Shown here: one piece after another, positions 1 through 13,485 of the stretch
Position numbering within the stretch: the first letter of the stretch is position 1
How the letters are laid out: each line of letters begins with the position of its first letter
NCBI RefSeq assembly: GCF_001039355.2
Contig: NW_019775081.1
Span: 149,585-213,584 of the forward strand
DNA: 64,000 nt
Origin: Lingula anatina
Lineage: Eukaryota; Brachiopoda; Lingulata; Lingulida; Lingulidae
Direction: 5' to 3'
Notes under the pieces: model-generated
The model's input: the letters and a program-made list of their open reading frames with translations, nothing else
Databases searched by the model: none
What the model was told of the DNA's origin: nothing
Program-made: the position numbers and the translations under genes

Positions 1-408
1 GTCCAGGTTATGATGCAAGGTTGCAATTAGGCTTATCTTGATCCTTCTCCTCTATCAGGAGATATGTTTCTTACGGAGAAAATAATTCTCAACATGTTTT
101 CGGGTACAGTAAGTTAAATGTAACTTAATCGAGATGCACTTATAAATAGATTATTATTTACCACCAGAAAATGACTTAGGAAGTAGTAATAAATATCCCA
201 CCATATAGGAGGGTCAAAGATAACAGTCGCTAAGGATAAAAGCCCAAAGGCCCGATTTTTGAAAATTTCGTCATGCCCAGGAGTCGGGGAGAGGTAATTT
301 TGAAAAATCAGTCGGATTTACACAATTAAAAATATTAATTAATTTTTAAGCGACGAAATTTTCAAGACTTTACCGTATGCTACGAGTCAATCTTTTCTTG
401 TTTTGCAG

Positions 409-3400
409 CCTTCGAACCAGCGAGACAAACTACTTGAATGAGGCCTTCTCTTTTTACTCAGCTATAAGAATGAGAGCTTACTATTCCAAAGCCAACAAAG
501 AGGAAAGGTAAATTTTCTTCATGAGTACATAAAAAGAAACTTTCACAGTAGCATAATTTTAATATTTGTTGTTGCATACTAGATAGAAATAATGTTTTTA
601 GTAATTCATGTTAGAATTTTGGTGTGTTTTTTTAATGTATCTTTAGAAAGGTCCTCAAGTTGAAATAAAAAAAAACTTTAATTAAGTTACACTTTTTTGC
701 CACACTATAAATATGCAAAGTTTTGTTTTGTTAATAGTTATTAGTGATAATGATTATGATAATTATGAATATATATTTTAATTTTAGGCCCGATCTTATG
801 GTGAAGAAATTACGGTACTATGCTAGGTTTATTGTGGTATGCTTACTGCTAAAAAAGATGAAACTTGTCAGGGATTTAGTAAGGGTAAGTTTCACTTTCA
901 GCTCATTCGCATTAGAATGCACATTGATCAATGTTTATAGATTTTTGGGTTTAGCTAGAGAAAATAAAAGTGAATAATAGAAAAATGTAATCCTGTAGGG
1001 ATGTATTAAATTGTGTCCAAAACATGTCACCAGATAACAAAATTAATTTGTCAGAGGTTTTGATATCTGGGGGACATTTCGGGCTCTTAATTATACTGAC
1101 CCCTGCGGTGAGAATTACTGCTGTGCTGCAGACATCTGAATCCTGAATGAACTAAATTGGGAATATGATGACATGTTTTAGACCTGGAACAGTTATCAGG
1201 TAACATTAACATGTAGGTCCGAATAAGATTTTTTTTTTTTCATTTCCTATAAGGAACTTGCAAAACAAATAGAAGACTACACACAGATCTATGAACCTGA
1301 AGACCAGCTGGAGTGGTCACTGGTTCTTGGGGAGATCAAAGCTTTCATTGAGGTATGTACCAGTATTAACTCAATATTATTCTCACTGATAATTCCAGTG
1401 GTATTTAGTATTTTTCCTTTATCAGACTAATTTATGTCACCTGATGATGCCATTATATAACACAAAATTTAAAGATGTGACCAAGGCCCAAGTAAAGAGT
1501 TAAGGCAGAATTTGAAGAAAAGCAAATCAAATTTATTTTCTTACTAAGTTGGGACATCTATTCTACCATATACCTTTAGCCCCTATAACAATAATCTAAA
1601 AAATTGACAATCCAGAATTGAAATAGGGAGTCCAAAAGACAGTTGAATAGTTGCCTGTCAAATGCCCAAAAGAGGCATACTTCTGCTTTTGCTCAGTTTT
1701 TCATTTTTCCCCATCAACTTGCCTATAAATCTCACAACACATACAATATATTCTGTGTTTGCCCACATAGTTACATTTGTCAGCACTTCACTGCCACTAT
1801 AGAGTTAAGTTGGACTTGGCTCATTCCTTTGGAGACAATCTACAGAACTTGACAGGTTCAGGCATATGCTTTTTTTACAAGTGACAAATATTATTTAATT
1901 AGATGTTTTAAAAAGATCAGTTTTTGCTGTTTATTATTGATTTGGAAAAGAAAGGCATCTTTGACTAGAACATAAGAGAACAACTTGTGTGGTACTAGAA
2001 TCTAAAAATTAATATCTTCGACTAAGTTTAGGGTGTCATGTTGAGCAAACAGCACATTATCTCAATTCATTTTCAATTTTCTTCTAGAATTAGCTTTGGA
2101 GGGATGAAAATCAATAGTGTATTTATTTCTGTCATACATGTGTAAGTAGTGAGTGTGGATGTGAGCGCGTGTGTGTTAAAGAAAAGAACATCCAATTCAG
2201 TCATCTTTATTAAATCATGCCTTTTACCAACAGATTTTATATCTGAATATGCCATATTGTATTTCTTTGTGAATATCTATATGCTATCACTCTTCATTTT
2301 TTTAATGGCACTCTTTCAAAAGTCATGGATTATGTGGGATTTCAAAGGATTTTAATGAAGATGATTTAATTCAATAGCTCTGACAAATTGACCTTAAGCT
2401 TCTGGTACTTTGATTTTTCAATTTAAACTTGGAACAAATTAAAGTTAGTCATCTATTGACCAGGGTTCCTAAAGCAAGGACTCCAGAAATAGAAGAGAAA
2501 AACTGTTATGGCAGTCCTTGCCATATATATGGTCCCTTTGCTGCTGATGATGATGTAAAGATCAGTCATAGCCAAGTACCAAACATCAAAGACTACTGAA
2601 TACCCTCTCTGGGCTTGTCTGGCAAGTAATTGGCCTTCCTGTGAGCAACCAGTCATTTTCGCCGCATTAATAAAGGAAATTATGGGTCTGTAAAGAGCCA
2701 TAGGTCTCAGAAGACTCTCCATACAAATGGCCACATATACGATTGAAAGTGATCTAATTTTAGCTCTAAGCTGGAAGCTTATCAAATTATAGACTGTATA
2801 AGTATGTGGTTAAAGACAGGCCCCTAAATGCTCGCAACCAGCAACATATTGGTATTTCAACCAAGGGTGCTCTGTCAAGTATTCATGGTCTTGTCTGATT
2901 AATTCCCTACACAACAGATCGCTTATGAGTTTGGCCAAAAGGTGAATCTGGCCTTTAGGAACCCAGCTCTTGTATGAAGAACCTACAGGCATGATGTTTT
3001 TAATTAGACGTCTATTGTATTAATATTGGTATTCTCTATCTTATTATCTTCTTTGGTCAAAATGAGGGTTCTTATGCATGGATTTTACTGTGAGGAGCAG
3101 GGTACATGTATTCTTAAAAGTTAAAAGTTTCCAGTGTGTCAATGTTAATAGACTATTCAAATAGTTATCAGGATATAACAAACTTGACAATGGTAGTACA
3201 AATAAATATTGGATATATTTACATGCATCAAATTTGTTAGTGATTGACACATAAGTGTATGTGTGTGTGTGCGTTTTTGTTGACTTTCATCATGTCAGAA
3301 CATTTATACTTTATAGTGCGTATGCACCATGCATTTCTTTTCCTGAAAAAGTCCCATATTAATGAATTCCTCAGCTTTGGAAATAGGCATCATTATTAAC

Positions 3401-5930
3401 AAGACACCATATGAAATTTTGAGTAAGTTATTGACTAGTAGCATCAAGACGTTGATTTGCAGATGACTTCTTTACCTTTGGGAAATTGCAGTACTCTTTT
3501 TTTTCCGTAATTGGTTATTTTTCATATTCTGTTTGCTAAATGTAGCAAATGACAATCCTTGGTGAACTAGGAAGTATTAGATTAGTATCCGTTTTACTCT
3601 GTCTAGAGCATCATAAATCAGCCATCTCAAAGAGAAGTACTATGTAGTAGAATTATGTAGCTTATAGTGCAATTTTGAAATATATACAGCTGGATTTTTG
3701 CTACTTAATTACAAAATAAGACTTTTTTGGACCACAGCTTTTTTCCCTATTAGAAAAAGATGCATGAGTAAGAAGTTTTTACTTGAGCGTATCATTTCTT
3801 TCAAGTATTCAGACTAATTCTGACTTGCTGACAAGCAGTACTCTGCTATCATCCAGCAGTATATTGATACGTTCCCCTATATTGGCTATGACAGGGATTG
3901 ATCACTTAAGATATTGGTTTTGCATGCATATTGTGTTATGTATGAGTTTCATGTATTACATATTAGATTAAAAGCTTGTGTGGTTTATCCACATGCTGCA
4001 TTTTGAAGTTCCATGGTGTAGAAATAAACTGAGAAAAAATTTTTTTGATATAACTTCTTACTTGCAACTGATTTATGACATGATTGGGAATTTTCGTTAG
4101 TTTCTTGTAAAGTTGAAATGCAGCAGTTAAGGTAGATCGGTCGTTACGTAATTTGACGATTTGCGCAATTTCAGCGCATCGTCAATCGTCTCTAACGACA
4201 CTTCAGTCTGTTTTATCAATTTGAGGAAATAAAACAATTATCTATAAGATAAACACACATTATCAACTTGTCTGTAACTCTGTATGATCGATACAGATTT
4301 TCGACATTGTTTGTCGACTATGAATCCATACGACAACTGTAGCACGTTCATAGACTTGCCCTTCAAGAAATCGTCGGAATAGCTCCTTTTACAATTTGAA
4401 TTGGCACTAGAGATGTATGACAACTAAAGCTCTCAAATTATGCACGTAGATGCTATATCATGTAAAGAATAAGTGTTGTAAATTCCAATCAAAGCGGCTG
4501 CGTACATTTTGAGGTAGAACGCCCTGAATGTGCTGCAAACCGCAGCTTAGATTTCGACGAAAACCGGAAGTGCGTCGTACCGCCACTCATTTGGACTTAG
4601 AGAAATTTGGACTGAGAAATATTTCGTAGCTTATACAAATGTTCAGAAAATGCCCATACAGCTTGAAGATAATTCACTAATCAAAATTGAAACTGCGTTA
4701 TATTATACAGAAAAATTGTGCACTTCTGACCTTGACTAGTCAGTGTAAACAAAGTGTACTGAACGCACCGCANTGTAACGACCGATCTACCTTAAGTGTT
4801 TTATGTGAGTTTTTTTTTTTTTTTTTTTTTTTCTAAGAGAGTGAAATCAGTGCTAATTTTTCAAGGTTGTTTTATATTTTACTCAGAAACCTTACCAGGT
4901 TACATGTGCATTTTCAGTAAATTACGTATCATATCTTTCTCACTCATGAATTCTGACTGTGTGTAGAGGCCATTCAAATGTCTAACATAAAATGTTATCA
5001 AAATGCTTCTTCCCACCTTTTATGATAAACAGTAAAACAACCTCTGTGAAGGAAAGAATTTGAGGTTCAGAACTGGTAGAACTATTATGGGATAAGCTGT
5101 TGCTTTTTGTGTGAAAATATCAATTTTGTTGCCAGATTATTTATAATAGCTAGGTTTTCCTCAATCCAATATCAATTGATGAAGTATTGAGACATTTAAT
5201 GGAGTGCTTCAAACTGAGCCACTTCAAAGGAGGCTTATTGACATTTCACTGAACAGGGATATTATTTCCTGGAAAGTTGGTTGAAAATAGAAAGAGTGCA
5301 ATAATGATACCACATTTACACAATTATATGTTATTTTGTCATGCATTAATCATTTGCTGTTGTGAGATGAGAACAATAAAGGAACCTTTAAGTGCAGTTA
5401 TACCAATTTTATGGTATCCCATGTATAACCAAGGTTATTTATCTACAACATAAATTCCAAGCCTTTATAAAATTTATGCATAAAAGGAACACATATTTAA
5501 AATTCTACATATATATTAATTCCTGGTTGTTTAACTTGTGATAATTTTTTTACTTTGATATCTGTAGGCAGATGTCCCTGTCAATGTTGTAGATGTGGAC
5601 TCCTCACCTATTGTATTATCACATCGCCTTACACCACTAAACACGCCACCTATGGAGCAGGGGTCCTCTGTCTACCTCACGCTACAGGAGATACTCATAG
5701 TGGGCAATTGTTACGAACAGGTGTGAGGGAGGAGAGAGATTAAATGATTATGTCAATAATAACAGTGGATAAGAGTATAAATGATAATAGCTGATTAAGA
5801 TCATGATGGTACCTTACCACTTTTGCAGCTTTTGACCTATACACATTTCATGGCAAATATAATACAAAAGTAGAAAAAAAAGACGACAGATACATTCAGA
5901 TGCCTTCGTATAGAAACACACACACATACA

Positions 5931-5967
<37 letters not shown>

Positions 5968-8900
5968 GTTAAAATGGATATGTAAGATTCTTTGTAATCA
6001 GTAGATTTAAAAAGAAATGCATGTATCTCTGTTTTTGCAGGTAAAATTTAGTGAACTTACATTAGACATGTTTAGAATGCTCCAGACCCTAGAGCGAGAA
6101 CCCCAGGAAGATTTATCCAATCAGCTCTATGACCAGTCCCCAGCCCCAGGGAATAAACCTGGATTTGTAAGTCTCTTCCTTTGTTGAGTTTGATATAAGA
6201 GTTGAAGAATTGTATAAATTAATTCAGATATTCCAATGTAGAGCTATAGATGAATTTTTTATATAATACTAGATGGCAAATGCCAAGAATATGTAAAAGG
6301 ACATCTGTTGGAAATATTTATGTATCAGAAGCTAACAGCTTGCATTCAAGAATACTAAAGTCTTATTGAGTTGACAAGTGATCTGTTTATTGCAGGAAAA
6401 TGGAGATAAAATCAACAAAAGGGACAACCCTCACAAATATCTCCTGTATAAACCTACCTTTAGTCAGTTATACACATTCCTGGCATCAGGGTTCAAGGAA
6501 CTGCCCCCAGGGGGCGCTATGTTAGTCTATGTGTCTGCTGATGGTAGTTTGGGGAACATGAAAGAGACAGAAGATGGTGAGTGCATTTTTGTAATGGTAT
6601 CTGGGGAAGCACTATTTTACTTGTTTCTTGCCATTTTTTAAAAACTAATTTTAAATTAAGACCATTGATGAACAGAAAAAAAAAATATATATATATATAT
6701 ATATTTATTTTAAGTCTAAACTCCATATGAATATGTTCGTTAGACTTTACAAATATGTACATACATATAACAAGTATACAACTGGTCAAAACACGCTGTG
6801 TACAATCTCGCCTCCCTGGGGAGGAAGAAAACTAAATATGGATCATTTCCACTCATCAAATGATGAAAAGATTTAAAGCATTTTGAATTAATTACCTGAC
6901 AGTGCATGAAAATATATACATATGGACCATGAATGATGGTTATTGTTTTTATTGTTATACAAAATTTTCAGTGGCATTTGACTTTGGAGGGGTTGTTACA
7001 AACAACAAAAGAGAAGGAGACGCCTTCAACAACAGAACAAAAAGACCTGCTCATATCAAAGAGATGCACTGGTGGGTATACAGTTTGTTATTGGGATTGA
7101 ACGTGACCTAAAACTTAGGGGGGCTTCTTATAAGCCCAGCGTAGTAGCTGGATTGATCTAAGTCTGCAGGGATTCTCGCTAAATTGAGTTCAGTGTAAAC
7201 GGCTTACATGTCTGGCACACCTACTCAAGCTGCTAGTGGATAATTAATGATAGTCAAGTTACTCAAAGGGTCCTATCAGACAAGCTGATTTCTCTGAAAG
7301 GACTTGAGAAAGAAGCCCTGTAGAGTAAGAACGATCCAGCTAATACGATATGTTTATGGGAATGCAGTCTAAGAATTTTGCAGGAAGGACAAATATGCTC
7401 AATACCATGCTTACTAAGCACTGATATTTTAATTAAAATTGCAGTCACACTTGTGTTCCATAACTAATAGATAATGCAAATAAAAGCACAGAAATAATAA
7501 ATAAAAGCAACGAAAATGACCAAAAAAATGAAAATCTTATCTTGAGTCTTAAACAGTTTCAAGTTCTTTTCTCTTAAAAATATTTGATCTCCTGACTGTC
7601 CAGCTATAAATGTTAAGTTTTTTCTTGCAGTCTTCATCCAGGAGATGTCTATCCCTTCACCAGAAAGCCTTTGTTTCTTATCATTGACAGTGATAACAGT
7701 ACTGCCTTTCAGGTGAGATTGCCCACTGGTAGCTGCAAACATTTTGTGTTTTCTCTTTCTGAGATTATTAATGTAGTGTGTGTGTGTGTGTGTATGTGTG
7801 TGTGTGTTAGAGAGAGAGATAGAAGGCATGCATCCGTACCTGCGTTCGCATTTTTCTTTTCAAAACACTGACAATAGAATGTACAGGAATATAAAACATA
7901 TATAGCAAATTTATATTTTAACTTTATAAAATAGACTTGTATGAAATAAAATCTACATGTGTATAGTGATTCATCTTCTTCAGAACTTCCCAAATTTGTT
8001 TGGTCAGCCTATGGCATGTTTATTGTCACCAGAAAATGTGCCTGCAACAATGCAAGGTGAGAAACAATATTCATTATTTACAATCATGTACATGAACTAA
8101 AATAAATAAATGTACTTTTTGGCCAATCTCAGAAACCCACTTGCATCTGATCCCAATGTTGAACTACTGACTCAAGAGTTGTTTCATTTAAGCCAAATTT
8201 CACCCGCCAGTACAATTCTTTTACTAGTAGTACTACAAGTGAAACAAGTAGTAGTATTATTGGCTATGCTGAAGTATATTTTGAGAAAAAGTTAATATCT
8301 TTTGTTTCAGCCAACGATAGAATAAAAAACACCTACAAAATATATTTGCAGAAGAGGTGCTACATATAATACATGATAAATCCTTTCTTTTAGATCAACA
8401 TCAAAAAGGTAATCTGTTCACAATGTTCCTTCACAGCCCTCTAATGGGGTTTTGCTATGTCTGCAGCATCGTTGACATTCCTATTGCACTGTGGGACAAA
8501 TGTCAAGGCCACATTGAAAAGTTCATGGCCGAAGCTAGCAAGGTGTTTTCTAGGTCAAGGTCATTAGGTGAGTCTCTGACAAAAAGACTGTTTTTGTTCT
8601 TAATTTAATATCTGTCTGTCCTCCATTTTTTTCCTATCTGAAATATAAGCTTTTTTTTTCAGCCAGCAAACTTTTTTAGTAAGATTGGATGTGACAGCAC
8701 TTAGGGAATTTAGTTATTGGTAAAGAATTATCTTTTGCTTTCAGATCATGCATTTATGCAGTTTTATGGTGATGACTTTCTGAGGCTTCTGATGCTGAGG
8801 TTCATATTCTGCTGGATAACTCTAAGGTTACACAGAGGGTTCAAGGTAAGAGAGCATTATCACATTGAATGCATTGGTTTGTCTTACACACTGTGATACT

Positions 8901-9371
8901 TAGCACTGTCACAACAAACACACTGTATGTACGTGGCACTTAACATGTTAGAAGTGTCAGTTTAACACACACTGACACCTTGCACACACGCAACAATCAC
9001 AATAAGCATATACATGTATCTGAACAATGAACTATCAAAAGCATGTTGATGAAGTAATTTTTGCTTTTTTGCTACCCGAGATAGGAGATATATTAAGCAA
9101 CAAGTCAGCTTACACATTCACAGATTGTAAACACCAACAAAAGACTCTTTCTTTATTCTCAATGCAGATTTTCAGAAAACATTTGAAAGAGTATTTTTTA
9201 ACAACACATTTCTTTCTCTGCCCCCAGGGTCCCAGTTATTACCCCACAACCCAGCCCCCACTTCCAGAGGATGAGATTCTCCACCAGGCATCGCTCCACA
9301 GGCTGGTCATGGACGTGGCATCCACCTTAGAGGTGCGAGGACTCTTTGGGGACCTCACGGAGGTGGACTGA
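409..9371 (+). CDS. SCAI: SCAI (suppressor of cancer cell invasion), C-terminal part, 12 exons
   Basis: SCAI is a nuclear cofactor that in vertebrates represses MRTF/SRF transcription and takes part in double-strand-break repair. Exons read directly: 409-507, 788-884, 1254-1352, 5568-5720, 6041-6166, 6396-6576, 6972-7071, 7631-7712, 7984-8056, 8394-8567, 8745-8845, 9228-9371. All junctions are GT-AG and all phases agree. They give about 475 residues, compared with about 606 for the vertebrate protein, so the N-terminus lies upstream of the window. Recognisable blocks are KKLRYYARFIVVCLLL, NPHKYLLYKPTFSQLYTFLA, HPGDVYPFTRKP and DEILHQASLHRLVMDVA. The stop is the TGA ending at 9371. Intron 3 (1353-5567) is the longest and holds a TTAA-flanked transposon. 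The family assignment is very secure. The cofactor role is known from vertebrates and is inferred here. Confidence 0.96.
4131..4791. mobile_element. Nonautonomous DNA transposon, TTAA target site, in SCAI intron 3
   Basis: The 661-bp interval begins GGTAGATCGGTCGTTAC and ends with its exact reverse complement. It is bounded by TTAA on both sides (4127-4130 and 4792-4795). No transposase reading frame is present inside. A TTAA duplication is characteristic of the piggyBac and Kolobok superfamilies. Which one cannot be decided from the ends alone. A single N lies at 4773. Confidence 0.85.
5915..5962. repeat. (CA)n microsatellite
   Basis: Imperfect then perfect CA dinucleotide run in the SCAI intron between exons 5568-5720 and 6041-6166. 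Confidence 0.95.
7774..7808. repeat. (GT)n microsatellite
   Basis: GT dinucleotide run with one interruption, shortly after the SCAI exon ending at 7712. It generates spurious reading frames on both strands. Confidence 0.95.
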
Positions 9372-12300
9372 CAATTAATGCAGGAGAGCACAGATGATGG
9401 AGCTCTCTGGATCTAGAAACTAGTGCACATCAAGGTGCCGTTACTCTACAGATTTGGTATTAAAAGTATGCTATGATACCTAGACTAACTCAAACTTGGA
9501 TTTAATGTGCTGGTAAATGGGATGAAATATTTCACCCAAATGATTTTTTTAGTCTTTAGATGTGCCTGAAGTGAATAAGAAAACGTACACAGTATCTACA
9601 CGATCATTTCTTTTATCCCAAGTAAAAAAATTGGAAATTGGGCAATATCTTTGAGGTCTGACATGCCCAGTGATGTGATGCACTATTTAGGATCTACACT
9701 AGTTTTACCAAGGTCATTACCAGTGCTGTGTTTAAGTCAGTTTATCAGCTGAATTCCTTTTTACACTTTAATTAGGCATCTTTTTTTTATTGGATCTAGT
9801 CTTACGTTGATGAAAGGTGTGTAATGTTGTTTTCTGTCAAATCCTAGATGTGCATTTTTTTTTTCAATCAAATGGGGTGTATTTCATACAAAGATGTAGT
9901 TATTAAAAGTAATAACTAACCCACCTGCTCATCCCTAAACATGATAATATTTTTCCTAATTTTAAAGTTTTTGTACCATGTACAGGACAAAAAAACACTT
10001 GTTTCAAATTTTCTAGGCACCAGTAGTCCCTTTATCTAAAAGACATCATGTATACCATCTTGTAATGAGATTTAAACTTGACAGTTAAATGTCGGCCTTA
10101 TTTTTAGCATGTGTATTTTAAATAAGGATATGGAAGAATGCAGAAGATCTAAAACCTAGTATGTTTCAATGCATATTCTGATTATCAAGATGTATTTGTG
10201 TATTCTTCCTCTGCCTGATATGAGCAAGTGTAAACTGTGACAGGGTACCTGAACTGAAGACAAGTTTATATTTATTCAGTGCATAAACGTACTGAGAAAA
10301 AATTATTAAGCATTTAAAAAAATCAAAACCACACACGTTCACATATATAGATATAGCTTTTTAGTAGTATTCAAGTAGAGAAAAAACNCATGCCCAGTGA
10401 TGTGATGCACTATTTTAGGATCTACACTAGTTTTTACCCAAAGGTCATTACCAGTGCTGTGTTTAAGTCAGTTTATCAGCTGAATTCCTTTTTACACTTT
10501 AATTAGGCATCATTTTTTTATTGGATCTAGTCTTACGTTGATGAAAGGTGTGTAATGTTGTTTTCTGTCAAATCCTAGATGTGCAATTTTTTTTTCAATC
10601 AAATGGGGTGTATTTCATACAAAGATGTAGTTATTAAAAGTAATAACTAACCCACCTGCTCATCCCTAAACATGATAATATTTTTCCTAATTTTAAAGTT
10701 TTTGTACCATGTACAGGACAAAAAAACACTTGTTTCAAATTTTCTAGGCACCAGTAGTCCCTTTATCTAAAAGACATCATGTATACCATCTTGTAATGAG
10801 ATTTAAACTTGACAGTTAAATGTCGGCCTTATTTTTAGCATGTGTATTTTAAATAAGGATATGGAAGAATGCAGAAGATCTAAAACCTAGTATGTTTCAA
10901 TGCATATTCTGATTATCAAGATGTATTTGTGTATTCTTCCTCTGCCTGATATGAGCAAGTGTAAACTGTGACAGGGTACCTGAACTGAAGACAAGTTTAT
11001 ATTTATTCAGTGCATAAACGTACTGAGAAAAAATTATTAAGCATTTAAAAAAATCAAAACCACACACGTTCACATATATAGATATAGCTTTTTAGTAGTA
11101 TTCAAGTAGAGAAAAAACCCAAGTGTATAACACATTGGTCATCTGTTGTTTGTGTAATTGACAAAAGTTCATTTGAATGTGTGTATACTTTTTTGTGCAT
11201 TTACTCAGTTGTGCAGACTTTGTATAAAGAGTGCAGTGGACTTTTAAAGATATCAAGCTCTTGTAAAAATATATACATAAAGAAGCATGCATGGACTGTG
11301 CAGTGACTGACAGGGTTAACTGTGTGTTTACCGGATATGTTCACATAAGACAGTTTTAGATTGGAGATAGACTTAACTGCCTCACTGACACAGCTGAAGG
11401 CATTGATTGTGTTTCAGTCCATGCATGAAATGTAACCTGGTCATTTGGTGAGTTCAATCAGTTTGTTTGTGATCAAAGTTGGACCTGAAATGATACTAGA
11501 TATGAATTGTAATGTGTTATATTTTTCCTTTATTTACATATACAACTAAGCCAGTAAAATTTCTTTAATTTAGAAAGTAGGTAAGTTATTTTTTCTTGAA
11601 CTGTGATGAAACTTAAGCTCCGTATAACAGAGAGTCCACCCTCCATTTAATTATGCAGGTTAGGGTTAGCCTGAAGTGATTGGGTCAAAATCTAGGGCAA
11701 GGCTTGTGCAAATTAATGGGGACCGGACTCTCTATCATTGGAGAATCTGTCACGTCACAAATTATTTTTTCTTGAACTAACACAATTAATATATATATAT
11801 ATAGGTTTCATTAATTAACTTACATAGATTATCAATATATGTAACAACATGGAAACGGGCTCTGCAGCACACTAACTTACATAAATTTCATGTCATATTG
11901 TCTCATCAAACTTATGATTTAATTTCTAAGCATAGGGGGCCATTCTCATCAAGTCATCCTGCCCACCACCATTGCCATTAGGCTGCTTGCCATGCATTGC
12001 AATGGGGTTGGTCAGGTTTCATGGCAAGGTTATCTTAGATATAGTGTGGTAAGAAGTAAGGCTATCACAACTGAATGTAAATATGTCTCTAGTGGTAACT
12101 TATCACTATAGAGTAGGCTCATTTTACTGAACACACGTGGCATTTACACTGCCCGCTGAGAAAACTTCTGACAAGCTGTCATTATGCCTCAACGTCTCCC
12201 TAAACGTTAAAAGTAGTACTTCCATTTGTTTATTGATTTGAAAAAGGATTAATGCCAAACTTTGGTGAGTGTTAGGAAGCTTTACCTGTACACAATGTTA

Positions 12301-12796
12301 CGTCACGCTGGGGTCACGTGGTTATCACGTGGATACTTGAGCATTGATGTAGTACATGTAGCCACGTGGTGCAAACATATTGTGGATTATGAAAAAAAAA
12401 AAGGATCCAGTCTATTGATTTTACTTTGGTTGGTTGCGTGGCCGTATAAAGCGAGTCCTCTGCTGGCGTATCGACTGACTGACCCTCTGGCAGAATTTTT
12501 AAATGAACTAAGACTGGTTAACAAATTCCCCTTTAATTAGGATAAGTCAATCTATTTTGAAACTGATTAATGTTGTTACAACGTTAATTACTGTAGATGT
12601 TTTGTATCTGTGGAGATCAGTACAATGATATGTTAGGTTTTAGTTTGGCAGATTATTGTTTGTGTGTTTTAAACCAGGACTTTTTACATCCTTGTTTCAT
12701 GTATTCTGGACATGCTCAAAACATTGTTTTTCGTTGCTTTAAGAACATTCCTTGCGTTGTCATTTTGTAAGATTTGTATTACAAAATATCAATAAA
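9372..12796 (+). other. SCAI 3' UTR (probable), with AATAAA at 12791
   Basis: No coding signal follows the SCAI stop. The first well-placed polyadenylation hexamer without a competing gene is AATAAA at 12791-12796. The stretch includes a near-identical 0.73-kb tandem copy (listed separately), so the true UTR may be about 0.7 kb shorter. An earlier polyadenylation site cannot be excluded. Confidence 0.5.
9662..11118. repeat. Tandem near-identical duplication split by one N
   Basis: Bases 9662-10387 and 10389-11118 are almost identical. They differ mainly in homopolymer lengths (for example 8 versus 7 T, and one extra A or C). A single N at 10388 lies exactly at the junction. This is the pattern left when two overlapping contig ends are abutted rather than merged, so a true tandem duplication is the less likely reading. 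Confidence 0.9.
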
Positions 12797-13424
12797 ACAA
12801 CTATGATGATTAAGCAGTGTGTTGTCATAGAAGTGTATACATCGCACATATACATATACAGCATCTCGAATTGTGCGTGTAATGGGAAGGCTGTTTACAA
12901 AGTTTACAAATAGACCTTTTCGACCAAGCTATGCACGGCAGCCAGTATCCACCTTTTGATTTTGTGACTTCTCTTCTTTGAAGTACTTGCAGACTAAGTA
13001 AGTTACTTACTCAATGGGAAAGTCCTGTTAACATAGACGGTATGCTAACCTCGTTTGAAAATGACCCAAAATCATTTCAAGTGTCTAAATATACGACAAA
13101 CCTACTTATCTTTCCCAATCCAGACCTTAAAATGGATAAAACCAATAAAAGTTCTTAATGTAGATATTTCCTAAAATGTAGAATGAATGAGGCATGGTCA
13201 GGGACAGCCACCCAAACTCTATTTCTCCTAGCACTTTTAAGTTTTTAAAATCCGTTTCAGTGACTTACAAAAAAGTTCAAATGCGTTGCGGTTGAAAAAT
13301 GCGACTTTACAACGGCTTTTTGTGTGCATGCTTTATATCTGATCACGGAGATCTCAAGTCTGCTCAGTCTTGTATCGCTGAACACGCGGCTTTGACCTTT
13401 AACTATAATTTTCTGTGCCTTTGG

Positions 13425-13426
<2 letters not shown>

Positions 13427-13485
<59 letters not shown>
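13427..13485. repeat. (ATT)n microsatellite
   Basis: About twenty uninterrupted ATT units. The poly-leucine open frame across it is an artefact of the repeat. Confidence 0.97.

Noticed and set aside
2453-2992. Two consecutive minus-strand frames in SCAI intron 3 with some protein-like composition
   Set aside because: Interrupted by stops, in different frames, no recognisable domain and no splice logic. At most a decayed mobile-element remnant, which I cannot support.
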